NCBI RefSeq assembly: GCF_000004075.3
Contig: NC_026661.2
Location: 4,982,058-5,046,057, forward strand
DNA from: Cucumis sativus
Taxonomy: Eukaryota > Streptophyta > Magnoliopsida > Cucurbitales > Cucurbitaceae
Reading direction: 5' to 3'
Length of the DNA: 64,000 bases
The notes beneath the pieces are model-generated. The model ran no database searches. It was not told where the DNA came from and was given only the letters and a program-made list of their open reading frames with translations. The position numbers and the translations under genes are program-made. Numbering within the stretch: position 1 is the stretch's first letter; each line of letters begins with the position of its first letter. Shown piece by piece: positions 46,825 through 58,511 of the stretch.

Positions 46825-49010
46825 TGTTATGTGTAATTCTTATTCACAAAATTTTGAAGAATATATCTTAAGAAAGATCCTTTTAGATAAAGGAAAAGGA
46901 TAAGGAAATCTATCGAATCAGAGGATTTTACGAAGAAATAAAGATTACAATGCCAACTTTAATAAACACAAATAAGTCAAAATATGTGATAAAGTATAAT
47001 CATAAATAAATGGTAATGACTTAACAGTAACTATGTCAAAACAGATCCCACGAGTGAGGCATGGGAGAGAAAGGAAGACCAAGTTTGTTAGGAAGATTAT
47101 GGATGTGATGGGATGATGACGGTTTATTAGTTGAAAAGTCAGCAAGTTGGATTTTGAGAACTAACATGATGAACGACAAGTTCTTGAGAGAACTTCATTG
47201 TTGAGCATCGATCTCAATATGCTTTTTATGTGTGTGGGGCATTGAATTAAGAGCAAGGGTAGTAGCGTACAAATTGTGACACCAAGGGATTGGAGGATGA
47301 GGCAGACGAACTCGACACATGTTGCAGTGAAGCTAAAGAAGCTCACACACAGTAAAAGAGAGAGAGATTTGTAATCACATTTAGTGTTTGAATGTACATC
47401 AACACCATGTTTCTTTAAGCCTCATGAGATGAGAAAAGCACCAAGAAAGACATAAGACTTAATTGTGATCATCAATAAAGGAGACCCAATCAACATTTGA
47501 GTAACCAACCAGTGACAATAAAAATATAGCATAACAGGAAGGACCAAGATTACCAATACTCTGAAGTAGCAAATGGCATGCATGCTCGAGCGGCATGCCA
47601 ATGAAACACAAACGAAATCTTATTGAACTCACTCAACTTGTCAACTACAAATGCAATCTATGGTAAGGGTGCGTTGCAAAAATTGGAGGGAGCCAAGAGG
47701 TCATCAAACTACGAGAGTTATTTGTTAGTCAGCATCAAAGAGGGAGTGGGCTTGAGACGTTGCAAGTTGAGATGGGAGAGAAGATCATGTTGGTTTGAGA
47801 CAAAATAATGTTCTTGTGGTCAAAGTGTACCTAAATGTCGAGAAATAAGTGAAGGCACCCCAAGTCCTTGGTGGCAAACGAGAGTGATGAAGTAGATGAA
47901 AGAAAGGATCCGTTGAGGTGAGGAAGACCTGGTTAAAATAGGGTCATCAACATAAACAAGAGTGAGGCGCCACATGATGAATAAGAAACGAGGAGGGACA
48001 AGTTTGCCCTAGATTGCATGAAGTTCATCTCAAGAAGAAAAAAGTACAATTTTTCATGCCAAGCGTATGAGACTTGTTCTGGTGGATAATTATAAAGAAT
48101 TTTCATTATTATTTAAGAAGTTTCTTGAAGACAATTTTGGATCATCGAATCTCACACTTTGTCCTAGATCAATTTATGGTCCTAGATCTTTCACATCTCT
48201 TTAAAACATGATTTGAAGCTATTGGATATTACAAATATATCAAGGACAAAATAGAGCAATTGACTTTGCTTGATGGCCAAGTACCCTTTGGCTATAAATA
48301 GGCGAGGACCCGTGGTTGCCAAATCATAAAAATCACCAATAAGTTGAGTGAGCTATAAAATAGGGAGTGTTTCTTCTCATAAGAGAGTTTTGTATTTCTT
48401 AATAAGAAAGAAAGTTTCTAAGTCCTATTTTACATAGTGAATTATTTTTCATGTAAAATATTTGTATTTTATTCACTCTCTTCATTTTTCATTATTATAC
48501 TAATCTACTTTACTTGCAATCTTTATTTATTCAATCAAAGTTTGTATTCACAACATGTTTGAGGCCATATATGACATTGTATAAGTGAAAAATATGGCGT
48601 GGATGCTTGTGATGTGCACATATAACACTTACATATGTTCTTTACGTGGGTCGAGTCATGGAGAAGTGCATTACTCACATCAAGGCCGTGTAATGCCAAA
48701 CAAGAGCATTGTCAATGCCTGATGTTTGAAGATAACCATTAACTACAAGTCAAGCATTATAACGTTGGATATGAGTTATCGTGTTTAATTTTATGGACCC
48801 ATTGGTGTCAACAATGTTGTGAGAGGGAGCATAAGGAACAAGATCCATGTATTGTTCCTTTAAAGAACTTCAAATTCTTCATATACGACCTAATACCAAA
48901 CATCGAGAGAGTCAGCTTCACAGTAGATGGTAGGTTCTAATTGAGTTTAGATAGAAGAATAAGTAAGCTAAGTAAGGTAACTATAGAATTGGTGTCGTTT
49001 AAGGATCCAA
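46825..49010 (-). mobile_element. Ty1/copia LTR retrotransposon fossil (RT-RNase H part)
   Basis: Old, clearly broken copia copy on the minus strand with many breaks; not coding. Reading right to left: the reverse transcriptase N-terminal region at about 48960-48600 (a LVVNGYLQTSGID-like block), the catalytic region with a YVDD motif at about 47941-47957 and a FATKDLG block near 47870, then RNase H with LVGYSNVDW near 47500 and a HIEID block near 47215. A 202-bp stretch at 46825-47026, bounded by tgtta and taaca, may be its 3' LTR, but no polypurine tract or second LTR was found, so that part is weak. Gag and integrase are not seen. An oppositely oriented solo LTR interrupts it. Left and right limits are approximate. 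Confidence 0.8.
48080..48555 (+). mobile_element. Solo LTR inserted in the copia fossil
   Basis: A 476-bp segment starts TG and ends CA, with no internal region. It has a TATA-like box TATAAATA at 48293-48300 in plus orientation. It is flanked by tgttc (48075-48079) and tgttt (48556-48560), a plausible 5-bp target duplication matching at four of five bases. Reverse transcriptase sequence of the minus-strand copia fossil lies on both sides, so this is a later, nested insertion that later lost its internal part, presumably by LTR-LTR recombination. The family is probably copia-like by its short length, but this is not certain. Confidence 0.6.
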
Positions 49011-50584
49011 ATTTGGCTTGGGTAGTCGATTGATGTATGTAGGATGAGAGGTCTACACGAGGGATAGTAGGAGAAGTTGAGAGTGGTAATGAGTATAAAA
49101 GGCAAGGCATGAATTTGAAACAAGGTTGTTTTTAAATACATCAAGATAAATCAAAATACAATCAAATATCGATTAAAATCATATTTTGATCCTTAAACTT
49201 TTTATGTTTTGATCAAGTACGGTTGAAGAAAAATTATGGACCAACCCAAAGCATTCGATTAAATAAGCGGGTCAACCCAACCCAAACAATTTGAGTTGTC
49301 ATTTACTGCAACTTGAACAAATTGTCATTTAAAGTGCAGAGCCATATATATATATTATACAAGGATTGAGCCAGGTCAAACCGACACATTGCTTGCACAA
49401 CCAGACTCAACTTTTCTTTTTTCCAATTTTCTAACCAAATCCAATCCAACCCAACCCAACCCAATCAAGGTTGGCTAGTTTGGGTTGATCACCTTATTGA
49501 TTTAAAATCCTATTTACTTTCATATTTGTGGTTAAAAATTAATAGTTCTTTTTCCCAAAGGATAAATAAGACTTTCCATCCTATATTTATTTATTTTTTA
49601 AAATAAAATCTTAACCGTAAAATAAAAAAATTATTTTTAAAAAAGTTTACTGCAAATATTTTGTGAATCATAAAATCTAAAAAAGTATAAATAATTAAAA
49701 ATTAAGAATCCTATATTATTAAAAGTGATTATAATATTTTGCATATAGTCATAAAAAATATAGAGGTTAACAAGATCTTAACAACAAAGGGTGAATATGT
49801 TTTTTTTAGAATTCAAATACTAAAAATAGTATTTCAACCTAACATATAACCATCTATTAAATTCCTTTTAATATAAAAATAATTAGTTTATAATATTCGA
49901 CTTTAATATAAATTTCTCGGTGTTGAACAAATCAATCAAATATGCACATATAATCCCTATAAAAAAATATATATTCGGACATGAAAGTGTTTAAATTAGG
50001 AATGAATATGATAGACAAAAAAAAATTGAGGTTATTTTTTTTAAGTTGTCAAAATGAGTTTGACACTTTACTAAATTGTGAGCTTTCGACTACTGTATGA
50101 TCATCTATAATATAAACTTTCAAAAAAAAAAGTTTAAAAGAAAAGTGCTTTTTTTAAGTCTAAGATGCATCAACATTTTTTTTTAGGAACTATACATATA
50201 TATTTGATAAATATTTTGTTTATTTTGTTGTATTGAACACATATATTTATATATATTTTGCGTACGTTAGTATGCATGAAAATAAAAAGTAAACGAAAAT
50301 AAAACAAAATGAAATAGGTAATACAAAAATAAAAAAATGATATGGCGCACTTTTATCTAAAATTTCGCGACGAACTCCTACTGAGGCGGCCGCTTAGATT
50401 TGAAATTCATGAAAATGGCGGCATTTCTCCCTCCTCATCCCCCTCTATTTCACCACAACTCCATTCTTCCACCAATGGATTCTCCGGCATTTACTATCCC
50501 CTCCTTCCTTTCCCTTCTCCGGCTAACTTCGCAACTTCCACATTCTCCCTCCTCCCCTTCGGAATCAGATTATTCCCGTCTCCC
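49011..50584. other. Intergenic, repeat-like, then cyclin promoter
   Basis: At 49250-49500 there are runs such as 'gggtcaacccaacccaaac' and 'aacccaacccaacccaatc', of the degenerate dispersed type common in plants. From 49500 to 50330 the DNA is AT-rich without genes. The last 240 bases are the cyclin 5' region, where an in-frame ATG at 50342 also exists but the family-like start is 50585. Confidence 0.4.
50363..50370 (+). promoter_or_regulatory. Possible E2F-type site
   Basis: TTTCGCGA lies 215-222 bases upstream of the cyclin A3 start codon. It is close to the E2F consensus (TTTSSCGC-like) but not a perfect match. E2F control of A3 cyclins at G1/S is plausible from the family; this site is only a candidate. 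Confidence 0.3.
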
Positions 50585-53287
50585 ATGGACTCGTCGGAGT
50601 ACTACAAACCATCCTTCCCAACCTCCAAGAAACGCGACTCGGAGGAACACTCTTTGCAGCAGGCTACTGCCAATAAGAGACCCGTGCTTGGCGAGATCAC
50701 TAACTCGTTCATCTTCAGTTCGAGTCAGTGCTCCTTTTCTGACCAGGAGATGGCGGATAAGGATCTGGACAAGGAGGAACTTCCTGAAGTACGGTCTGTT
50801 GATTGTCCCGAGAAATCTGGCTCGTCGTTGGGCATTTATAACCACCTTCGATCTCTCGAGGTATGGATTTCGGCTTCTGTGTCGTGTTTTTTTTCTTCTT
50901 CTTTTAGCTATCTGTTTGGTTAGTTCCCTGTGATTGAGATATTTTGTGCAGTGAAGTTGTTAAGTTAACTGAGGATTGCAATTTCTTTACTCTGTCTTGG
51001 TTCGGTTAATTCTCTGTGGTTAAGATATTATGTTTAGGGAAGTGCTTATAAGAGCTGAGCATTGCGATGTCCTTTCTTTGGCTTGATTTTTTATATCAGT
51101 TTAGCAAGGTCTATGAGATCGAGATCTTGTGTGTAGTGAAGTGGTTATACGAGATAAATATCGCGATATCTTTTCTTCGTGCAGTTTAGTAGTTTCGTCG
51201 TCTTGTTTGTTTACGATTTCATTATTATAGAAATCCCGAGGTTCCTCGCTACGGATATTTGTTTAATTTTTCTACGATTCTTGCTTCTGCGTTTAGTGTT
51301 GGCGGAATTTATCATGATATGGATTAATGTTTCGAAACGCAATTTTCTTGCTCAGTGTTATTCTTCAAAGTAGAACGTTTTTCTAAAATGTATCTATATA
51401 CATATTTTTACAAGTTTGTAAGTTGAATTCCTACCTGCTAGTTTCCCTATCTTTCAACTGTTTAGGCAAAATGTTTGACGAAGGTTTTGTATTTGATCCA
51501 ACTAATTATTTCCCTTGCGTGAACCAGATGGAATTAAACATGAAGTTCCTACCCAACAACATAGAAAAGGCTCGTAATGATGATTCCTGTTCAACTTTCA
51601 CTCGTTGGCGAGAAATTCTAGTGGATTGGTTAGTAGAGGTTGCTGAGGAATACAAGCTTGTATCAGACACCCTATATCTCACCATATCACATGTTGACAG
51701 ATACTTATCCTGGCATGTTGTTGACAAAAGCAAGCTACAACTTATTGGTGTTTGTTGCATGCTAATTGCATCGTATTTACCAAGAACCCACTTCTTTCAT
51801 TGAGTAATATTTGTTGTTTTAGTTATAAAATCTCATTGTTATATTGATTGGTGCTGCAGGAAGCATGAAGAGATCAGTCCTCCACATGTTGAAGATTTCT
51901 GTTATATAACAGATAACACTTATACCAAAGAACAGGTGCTCAATTAGTCCTTTCCATGCTTAAGCATTGCTTTCGCTTTCAATATTTTGATGTTATAAAC
52001 ATCTTGCTTTCTCGTTTTCCCTGATATAATTACAACAAAAGGAAGAAAACCTTCATATGGTTTATGAGTTATAAATATCATTTATTTTTGTTATCCACAA
52101 TTATTTTTTGAAACATAATTATTGACATCAATATAAAACATTTTTAGATAATTCAGACGTCAACTTTATTACTTTTGCATACCCCTTTTGAGTTAATGTA
52201 ACTTGGGTGTTAATTTTGGTTCATATGCGAAGAGATACTAATTCCATGGCAACTGATTAAGAATTTTATCTGGTTTTGTTTAATATGCAGGTACTGAATA
52301 TGGAGAGAGAAGTACACAGATTCTTGGCATGTGAAGGTGCTCCCACCGTAAAAGTTTTCCTCAGGCAAGAATGCTTTTCAACTATCATGTATTCAGTTCT
52401 TACAAACCCTATATTGTTAATTTCCCTATAAGTGATTAACTCATTTTTGTCATCGTGCAGAATATTTACGAAAGTTTCTTTAGAAAATTGGAAGGTATTC
52501 ACGAGTCACGACATCTTCCCATTTTGATACTTCCTCATTTTATTATTGATTCTAAAGACTTAACTCTACCAGCAGGCTCCAGATTTGCAATTTGAGTTGT
52601 TGTGTTGTTATCTTGCGGAGCTAAGTTTGTTAGATCACCGTTGTGCACAAATATTACCTTCAAAAGTCGCTGCATCAGCCATTTTTCTTTCTAGATTCAC
52701 AATCCAACCAGAGGAACATCCTTGGGTACGTGATATTTTTGCAACTCATTTAATTACCGATTTATAATAAAGTTAGGTAATGTTCTTCATGCAAATATTA
52801 TTGGTGTTTCAAACGGTAAAAACTTTGTTGCCTCACCCCATTTTGCAGTGTTTAGCACTACAACGTTACTCCGGTTACAGGGCATCTGAACTAAAGGAAT
52901 GCATTCTTGCCATTCATGACTTGCAATTAAATAGAAAAGGAAGCTCTTTACTAGCAATCAGAGAGAAGTACAAGGAGAACAAGGTACCGTGTGCACAAAT
53001 TTCATTAGTTATTTTAACTCAAACTTGCAACGTATGAACAAAATTGTTAAAGGTTGATCTAAAGAAAAATGAGAAAATGTTAGGAGCATGGATGAAGGGT
53101 TAAATACAAATTTAAATGAAGTTTTCATTTTCATTAGTAATTTAATCATATTTAGTATTTAATTATAAACATTATTCATTTTTTTCAGTTCAAGTGTGTG
53201 GCAGAGTTATGTTCACCCTCGGAAATTCCCGCAGATTATTTTGAGGACATTGATCAGCAATCATTCAACAGGTTCTTAAGAACTTAA
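50585..53287 (+). CDS. CYCA3: A3-type cyclin
   Basis: Eight exons (50585-50860, 51528-51772, 51860-51935, 52291-52364, 52461-52494, 52576-52725, 52849-52983, 53189-53287) encode 362 residues. The start is [12 protein letters not shown] perfect destruction box RPVLGEITN (residues 32-40) directs APC/C-linked turnover. The cyclin N-box contains [49 protein letters not shown] and [19 protein letters not shown]; the C-box has [30 protein letters not shown] and [13 protein letters not shown]. Order and wording match CYCA3 proteins, which activate CDKA around S phase. Two oddities: the hydrophobic-patch methionine before R-x-I-L is tryptophan (W119), and intron 4 begins GC (AG|GCAAGA). Exon 2 is taken from an acceptor at 51527 because it alone keeps the frame with exon 1. 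A longer upstream start is possible but lacks family resemblance. Confidence 0.9.
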
Positions 53288-53403
53288 TTCTTTGATGCCT
53301 TGAAGCTTACTCTCTTCCTCTTCTCTTAGCTAGCATGACATGCACAGTAACCATGCACAAATAATTAGAACTAGGTACTTTGTTAGATAGAATCATAGAA
53401 GTA

Positions 53404-53515
53404 ATTTTTTATTTTGGTTATCTTTTTCTCCTCATTGTAGCCAATTATTTTGGTTCTCTTTTTCTCCTCATTGTAGCCAATTATTTTGGTTCTCTTTTTC
53501 TCCTCATTTGTAGCC
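53404..53515. repeat. 36-bp minisatellite, about 3 copies
   Basis: The unit 'attttggttctctttttc' followed by 'tcctcattgtagccaatt' occurs about three times with few changes. On the minus strand it makes an open frame (53383-53628) with a KKRTKIIGYNEE repeat, which is only the repeat being read through. Confidence 0.85.
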
Positions 53516-53708
53516 TTTTCTCTTCGTTGTAAGAATCCAATTGAATCATAATGAAGGTTTGGGATTCTTTCCATGAAACTTGGGTGGTGATCTTGAGGCA
53601 ATTTTGCTCTTACGAGTTTGTACCTCAATTATTTATTTATTTATTTTCATACATTCTTAATACCATTTCTATGCACAACCAAACACAATCCAAAAGGTTC
53701 TTAAACCA

Positions 53709-53800
53709 TTATGTGGTAGATAAGAAATAAGAAATTAATGTACTTAAAGGATTATGTGGTAGATAAGAAATAAGAAATAAGAAATCAATGTATCATTCGA
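53709..53800. repeat. Tandem duplication, about 45-bp unit
   Basis: 'attatgtggtagataagaaa' occurs at 53709 and 53751, each followed by 'taagaaat.aatgta'; the second copy has one extra 'aataag' step. Confidence 0.7.
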
Positions 53801-54766
53801 TCCCGTGTGTCAATTTATCAATGAAAGTATTAATTTTCTTAAAAATTTCGTCGATGGAAAGATGATCACTTTTCATGGATGCGATTGCTCTTGGTGGTAG
53901 TAGACTTTTGGTGAAGAATGTTGTGGGATGTATTTAACGATTTGGGATGTAATTCATGTTTAAATGAAGAATGTTGTGGATGATATCGATAACTTGGCTC
54001 AAAATTGAAAAATGGGCAATGTAATTCATCAAATAGTAATTTGAAAATGGTCGCACTTTATTAAATTATTTGTGTTTAGGTTGGGAAGCAATCAAATCTA
54101 ATAACCTTTGAAAATTGTGTGAAATCCAATCAATAAAAGCCAATTTTATAGTTTATTATTTATACTCTTCGATCTAATTTTCTCATACTAATTGATCAAA
54201 GGACTCCTCAAAACCTCTTCCTATCATGTTATTGACAATGATTTGTGAATACTATCACACAACTTCCCCTCTCTCCCACCTCTTGCTCATTTGTACATTT
54301 TCTAGAAAGAGTGACTATGATTATGTGGGAATTGGAAGGGAGATAGAGGTCTACCATTAATAGAGATGAATTTGGTAAAGTTTTCACAAACATATAAGAT
54401 TGTCATTTTTGTTTAAACTGGAGACTAGTTTAGTAATATTATGCTATTCATTTTCTTCCTAATACTTAATAAACAATTTCAATCATAAACAAATTACATT
54501 TGTAAAATGTGATGGAAACTCGATTAAAAGTAATAATTCAGTTATACTTATAATCAAAATTAATTATAATTGATTAATCAATAAAAATTTGTTATAAAAA
54601 TTCATTATGATTACACCAATGGTTAAACTTAGCCTAAACTTTAACTTTCCCTGTCAATTGCAATTCTAAAACTATTTATGTTAATCCCTATCTTCAAATT
54701 CTCATTCTTTAATTTACATCATTCAACCTTTCGTTCCTTATAAGAAAACATACTCTCTTTTAGCCT

Positions 54767-54775
54767 AAACCCTAA
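54767..54775 (+). promoter_or_regulatory. Telo-box AAACCCTAA
   Basis: AAACCCTAA lies 124-132 bases upstream of the TIP41-like start codon. Telo-boxes near the start are common in plant genes for translation and growth; function here is inferred. Confidence 0.4.
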
Positions 54776-54898
54776 TGTGGACTCTCTTTAAACCGACCCG
54801 AACCCGACGATCCGATTATTCGTCAAACTGGTCGAACCGCGACGCAAGAAAGCGCAAGAAATAGGAGCAGCTACCACGCCAAGTCCTTGCGTCTTGTA

Positions 54899-57800
54899 AT
54901 GGAGGTTGAACCAGAAGAGAAGGAATTGAAAGCCGCCGGAGCTCAGCTCCTGCCTGACGGACGGCGAGGTCTCCGTATACATGGTTGGGAGATCGAGACT
55001 CACAAGCGTTCAATTCTTACCTCATCCAATTTCGAGCAGTACTTTCTTTTTCTCTCCCCCTATCAATCATAGCTGTTACGGATTTTTGAAGGAAATGTTG
55101 CCTCTTTGTTCTAAATTTAATTTCTCTACTTCACGGAAGTTTGGAAATGGATTTTGCTATGAAATCAAACAGTTTATCCAGCTTTGGAGCCCGCTTTTCC
55201 CTTTCCTGAATTGTTATCATTGTTATTCAAATCATCGTTAGTCTCAGTCGTTCTTTTGTTTTAATTTCTGAGAATAGATTTATCGGCTTGTAGTGGCAGC
55301 TACTGCTGAGCTGACTATTATTTTCTAAGAAATAATTTAAATTTAAACCCGTTCTTTCATTGTCTTATACATAGTCTATGTAGCATATTCTTTAACTACT
55401 ATGTTTCTAGGTTTTGGATGATATAATATAATGTTGTTCTTAATCATGAATAGAACGTCCATGGATCATTTCCTATTCAGACAGAGGTATGCTTTTGGGA
55501 GGATGTAGAGATCGGTTTTAAGTTCTATAGGAAATGAAATCGAGGGTGGATAAATATTGTTGGATGTTCTTTTGTTGTTGCTAAAACTAAAATTATTGAC
55601 TATCTTCATCCACTGTATTTTCAAATGAGATGATCCCCTAGGCATGAACACGCAAGAATGCCAGTTAACAGTTGCACTCTGAATAATATCACTCAATCTG
55701 CTTGTAGATGGGAACACAAACTTCAAACGTCACACTTGCCAGAGATGGTGTTCGGCGACAGTTTGTTAGCTCTCAAACATATAGAAACTGGAGTTCAAAT
55801 TTATTTTAATGCCTTTGATGCTCTAACTGGGTGGAAAAAAGAAGCTCTGCCTCCTGTTGAGGTTCCTGCAGCTGCGAAATGGAAATTCAGATGGTAACAG
55901 CAATTTTTCTTTCTTATTTATCTAATGAATGACAAGCATTGACAGATTTATGTCAAGAAGTCATAGTTATACGTTACCTTGCAGTTTTCAATATTTATAT
56001 GTATATATATTTCTCACATCTGATGAATGTTTTTCTACTTGATAGATAGAATATATCATTGTGGGAACTGACAATTTTATGAATTTGCAGCAAACCTTCG
56101 CAACAGGTGATATTGGATTATGATTATACATTTACAACACCGTACTGTGGAAGTGAAAGAATTGAAGCTGATACAGAGAAGGTAGGTTCTTTTGGCCTTT
56201 ATATCTGTGGAAGTGGCAGTTTCAGGTTGAGTTGAGTTCTCGTATAGGTTTTATTTGTTTGGACATTTTTTGACCCGTTAATATTTTTAGTGAGTTGAAA
56301 TTTTCTTATTTATTGCTCCTCCTTTGGTACATTGACATTGAGCATCAATTTGAACCGTGAATATGTTTGCAAGGGCATTTGATTTCTAACTGAAGAATGC
56401 AAATTCTGTGTCAGTAACTATTTTTTTTTTTTTATTATGATCAGCATGGAAGAGAGCAAACATGTGAAGAAAGCAATGGTCTCTGTTGGGAGGATTGCGA
56501 GGAGAAAATTGATTTAGTCTCACTCTCACTAAAGGAGCCTATTCTCTTTTATGATGAGGTAGAAAGTTTTAAATATGGCAGAGCATATAAATAGAAGTAC
56601 ACATCTACACACGAACGTTTTGTGTGTATATTTTTTGGGGGGGTCAACTTCAATTTTATACTCTTCCTCTAGTGGTTGTATCACCAAACCCCAAACTAAT
56701 AATTCTATCAATTAGAACTCTAAACTTTCGTAAGTGAATAAATTTAGACCTTCTGTTTGGTTTCTATTTTCTAAACGTTAATGCATAATTTTTGTATGCG
56801 TATAATACTTAAATGCAGGATCATCATAATATTAAAAAGAAATGTTGGAATCAAATGAGCAGTAATGACCTTTTATTAGTGTCTTTCTCTGTTTTTTCTC
56901 AACTTATTTAAGAAGAATTATGGATTAATTTCTTTGCTATTTTAGTAGGATTTTGAGGGAAGAATAATTTTATTTCAGTGATCTTGAGTTGAACATAAAT
57001 AAAAATATTTGAAGATAGTCATAAATCACTTCTAGAGGGCCTCAATTGATTCACTTGTGAAAGTTTTAGGTTTTAAATTGATACTGTTGTTATCTTGAGA
57101 TTTAATTGATACAAGTCCAAAGTTTTGGGGTATCAATTAAATTTTCCTTCCCCCCTGTTTTGTTTTATTTAAATTCTACTCCTTCCTTTGTGGTATATTC
57201 TTTCCTTCCTTGACATATCTGTACTTGGAACTCAACAGGTAATCTTATATGAGGATGAGCTGGCTGACAATGGCATATCACTTTTAACTGTGAAAGTGGT
57301 AAGTTACCAAATTATTATGTTATTATAATGAAAGTAGTGTTCTTGCTAAAGTACTATGATATCACCAGGGACTTAACATTTGTTTGTTTGAATTTCTAGA
57401 GAGTCATGCCAAGTGGTTGGTTTCTTCTTTTACGTTTCTGGGTAAGTCGTCACTTTCAAATTTTTGAATATTTAATCATCATTTTTTAAAAGTTTTTTAA
57501 CCATTTTACGCCCATTGACTCGTCATTGTCTTGGCGTTTTTTATGAGAGAATGTTAAGACAATTGGAGAACTTTAGGGATAACAATGGGGAGTACACTTT
57601 TTGATCTTTGGCTTACCATTTCTTTTCCTCTCTAACTTTGCTTCTACAGCTTAGAGTTGATGGAGTGCTTATGAGACTGAGGGACACTCGTATGCATTGC
57701 ATATTTAGCAATAGTGAAAATCCAATAATTCTTCGAGAAAGTTGCTGGAGAGAGACTACGTTTCAATCTCTTGCTGAAGTAAGAGTTCATTTGCTATTGC

Positions 57801-58511
57801 ATACTAACATTTTCTTGCTGTGTTAGGGAAAGATGCTAAACTCTAATTAGAAAATATTAATCCTTCGAAAATTTTATTTTTCTAAATAATATCAGCCTGT
57901 GCCTCCAAGGGTAAGCTCTGTTGGCGAAGGCTTGGAATCTCTTGGTCAAATCGGCTTAGAGGTCCAAGTTTAATTCTTTGGGTGAGATAAGTACAAAAAA
58001 TTCTTGATGTTTCTGGGTCTGGGGTGCCAGACTCCCAGGTACAGGGAAACAAAACTCTTAACTATAAAAAAATGAGGATGTATGAACTCATTTAGGTACA
58101 AGAAACTTTTATAACCATGGATGTATAGTGTGTATGTACTGTATCAAAAGTTATTTACGAAACTGCTTAAGCATCAGTTAATTTCATTTTGCATATTATT
58201 ATTGTTTGATTTTGCTTTGAAAATCATAATATATACACTGAAGCAATGCCGTAGTGCATGTTATAGGAGTAAATTGTGAAGTTATTCTTGCTATAACTGT
58301 CTCCACATCTTCTTCCCAAAAGCTCATATTTTCAGTTGTCTTATACAATTTGATGGCTTTTTTATCCACAAACATTATCTGACAATGAATTGATATTCAG
58401 AAAGGATACGCATCTGATTCTGCGGCCTATAATGATCCGAGCGTCATCTGCGACAGACTCCAGATTGTCATGCAGAAGACCCAAAAGCTTAGAGTCTCTG
58501 GTAAATTATAA
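54899..58511 (+). CDS. TIP41: TIP41-like protein (PP2A/TOR pathway)
   Basis: Eight exons (54899-55038, 55708-55893, 56091-56181, 56445-56558, 57239-57298, 57400-57441, 57650-57778, 58401-58511), all GT-AG and in frame, encode 290 residues, the length I recall for Arabidopsis TIP41. The sequence follows the family throughout: LPDGRRGLRIHGWEIE, LQTSHLPEMVFGDS, FNAFDALTGWKKEALPPVEV, ILDYDYTFTTPYCGSE, DLVSLSLKEPILFYDEV, LYEDELADNG, RVMPSGWFLLLRFWLRVDGV and LRESCWRETTFQSL. TIP41 binds PP2A catalytic subunits and, in plants, the TAP46 regulator, linking TOR signalling to phosphatase activity in the cytosol; loss in Arabidopsis alters growth and ABA response. Exon 6 is only 42 nt. The C-terminus (after KGYASDSAAYNDPSVICDRL) is more divergent but ends at the expected place. 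The start is the second of two nearby in-frame ATGs; the earlier one at 54887 would add four residues. Confidence 0.95.

Larger units (their letters stand above)
53288..54898. other. Intergenic with two small tandem repeats
   Basis: The cyclin 3' flank carries a 36-bp minisatellite (53404-53515) and a short duplication (53709-53800). The remainder is AT-rich to about 54760, where the TIP41 promoter begins. No gene is supported. Confidence 0.45.

Noticed and set aside
47623-47808. Plus-strand open frame of 61 codons
   Set aside because: Lies antisense within the copia fossil and has no similarity of its own.
49435-49475. Run of 'aaccc' units suggesting interstitial telomere sequence
   Set aside because: The unit is AACCC with variants, not the plant telomere AAACCCT; it fits common degenerate plant repeats.
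53383-53628. Minus-strand open frame with a repeated KKRTKIIGYNEE peptide
   Set aside because: Produced by the 36-bp minisatellite in the cyclin 3' flank.
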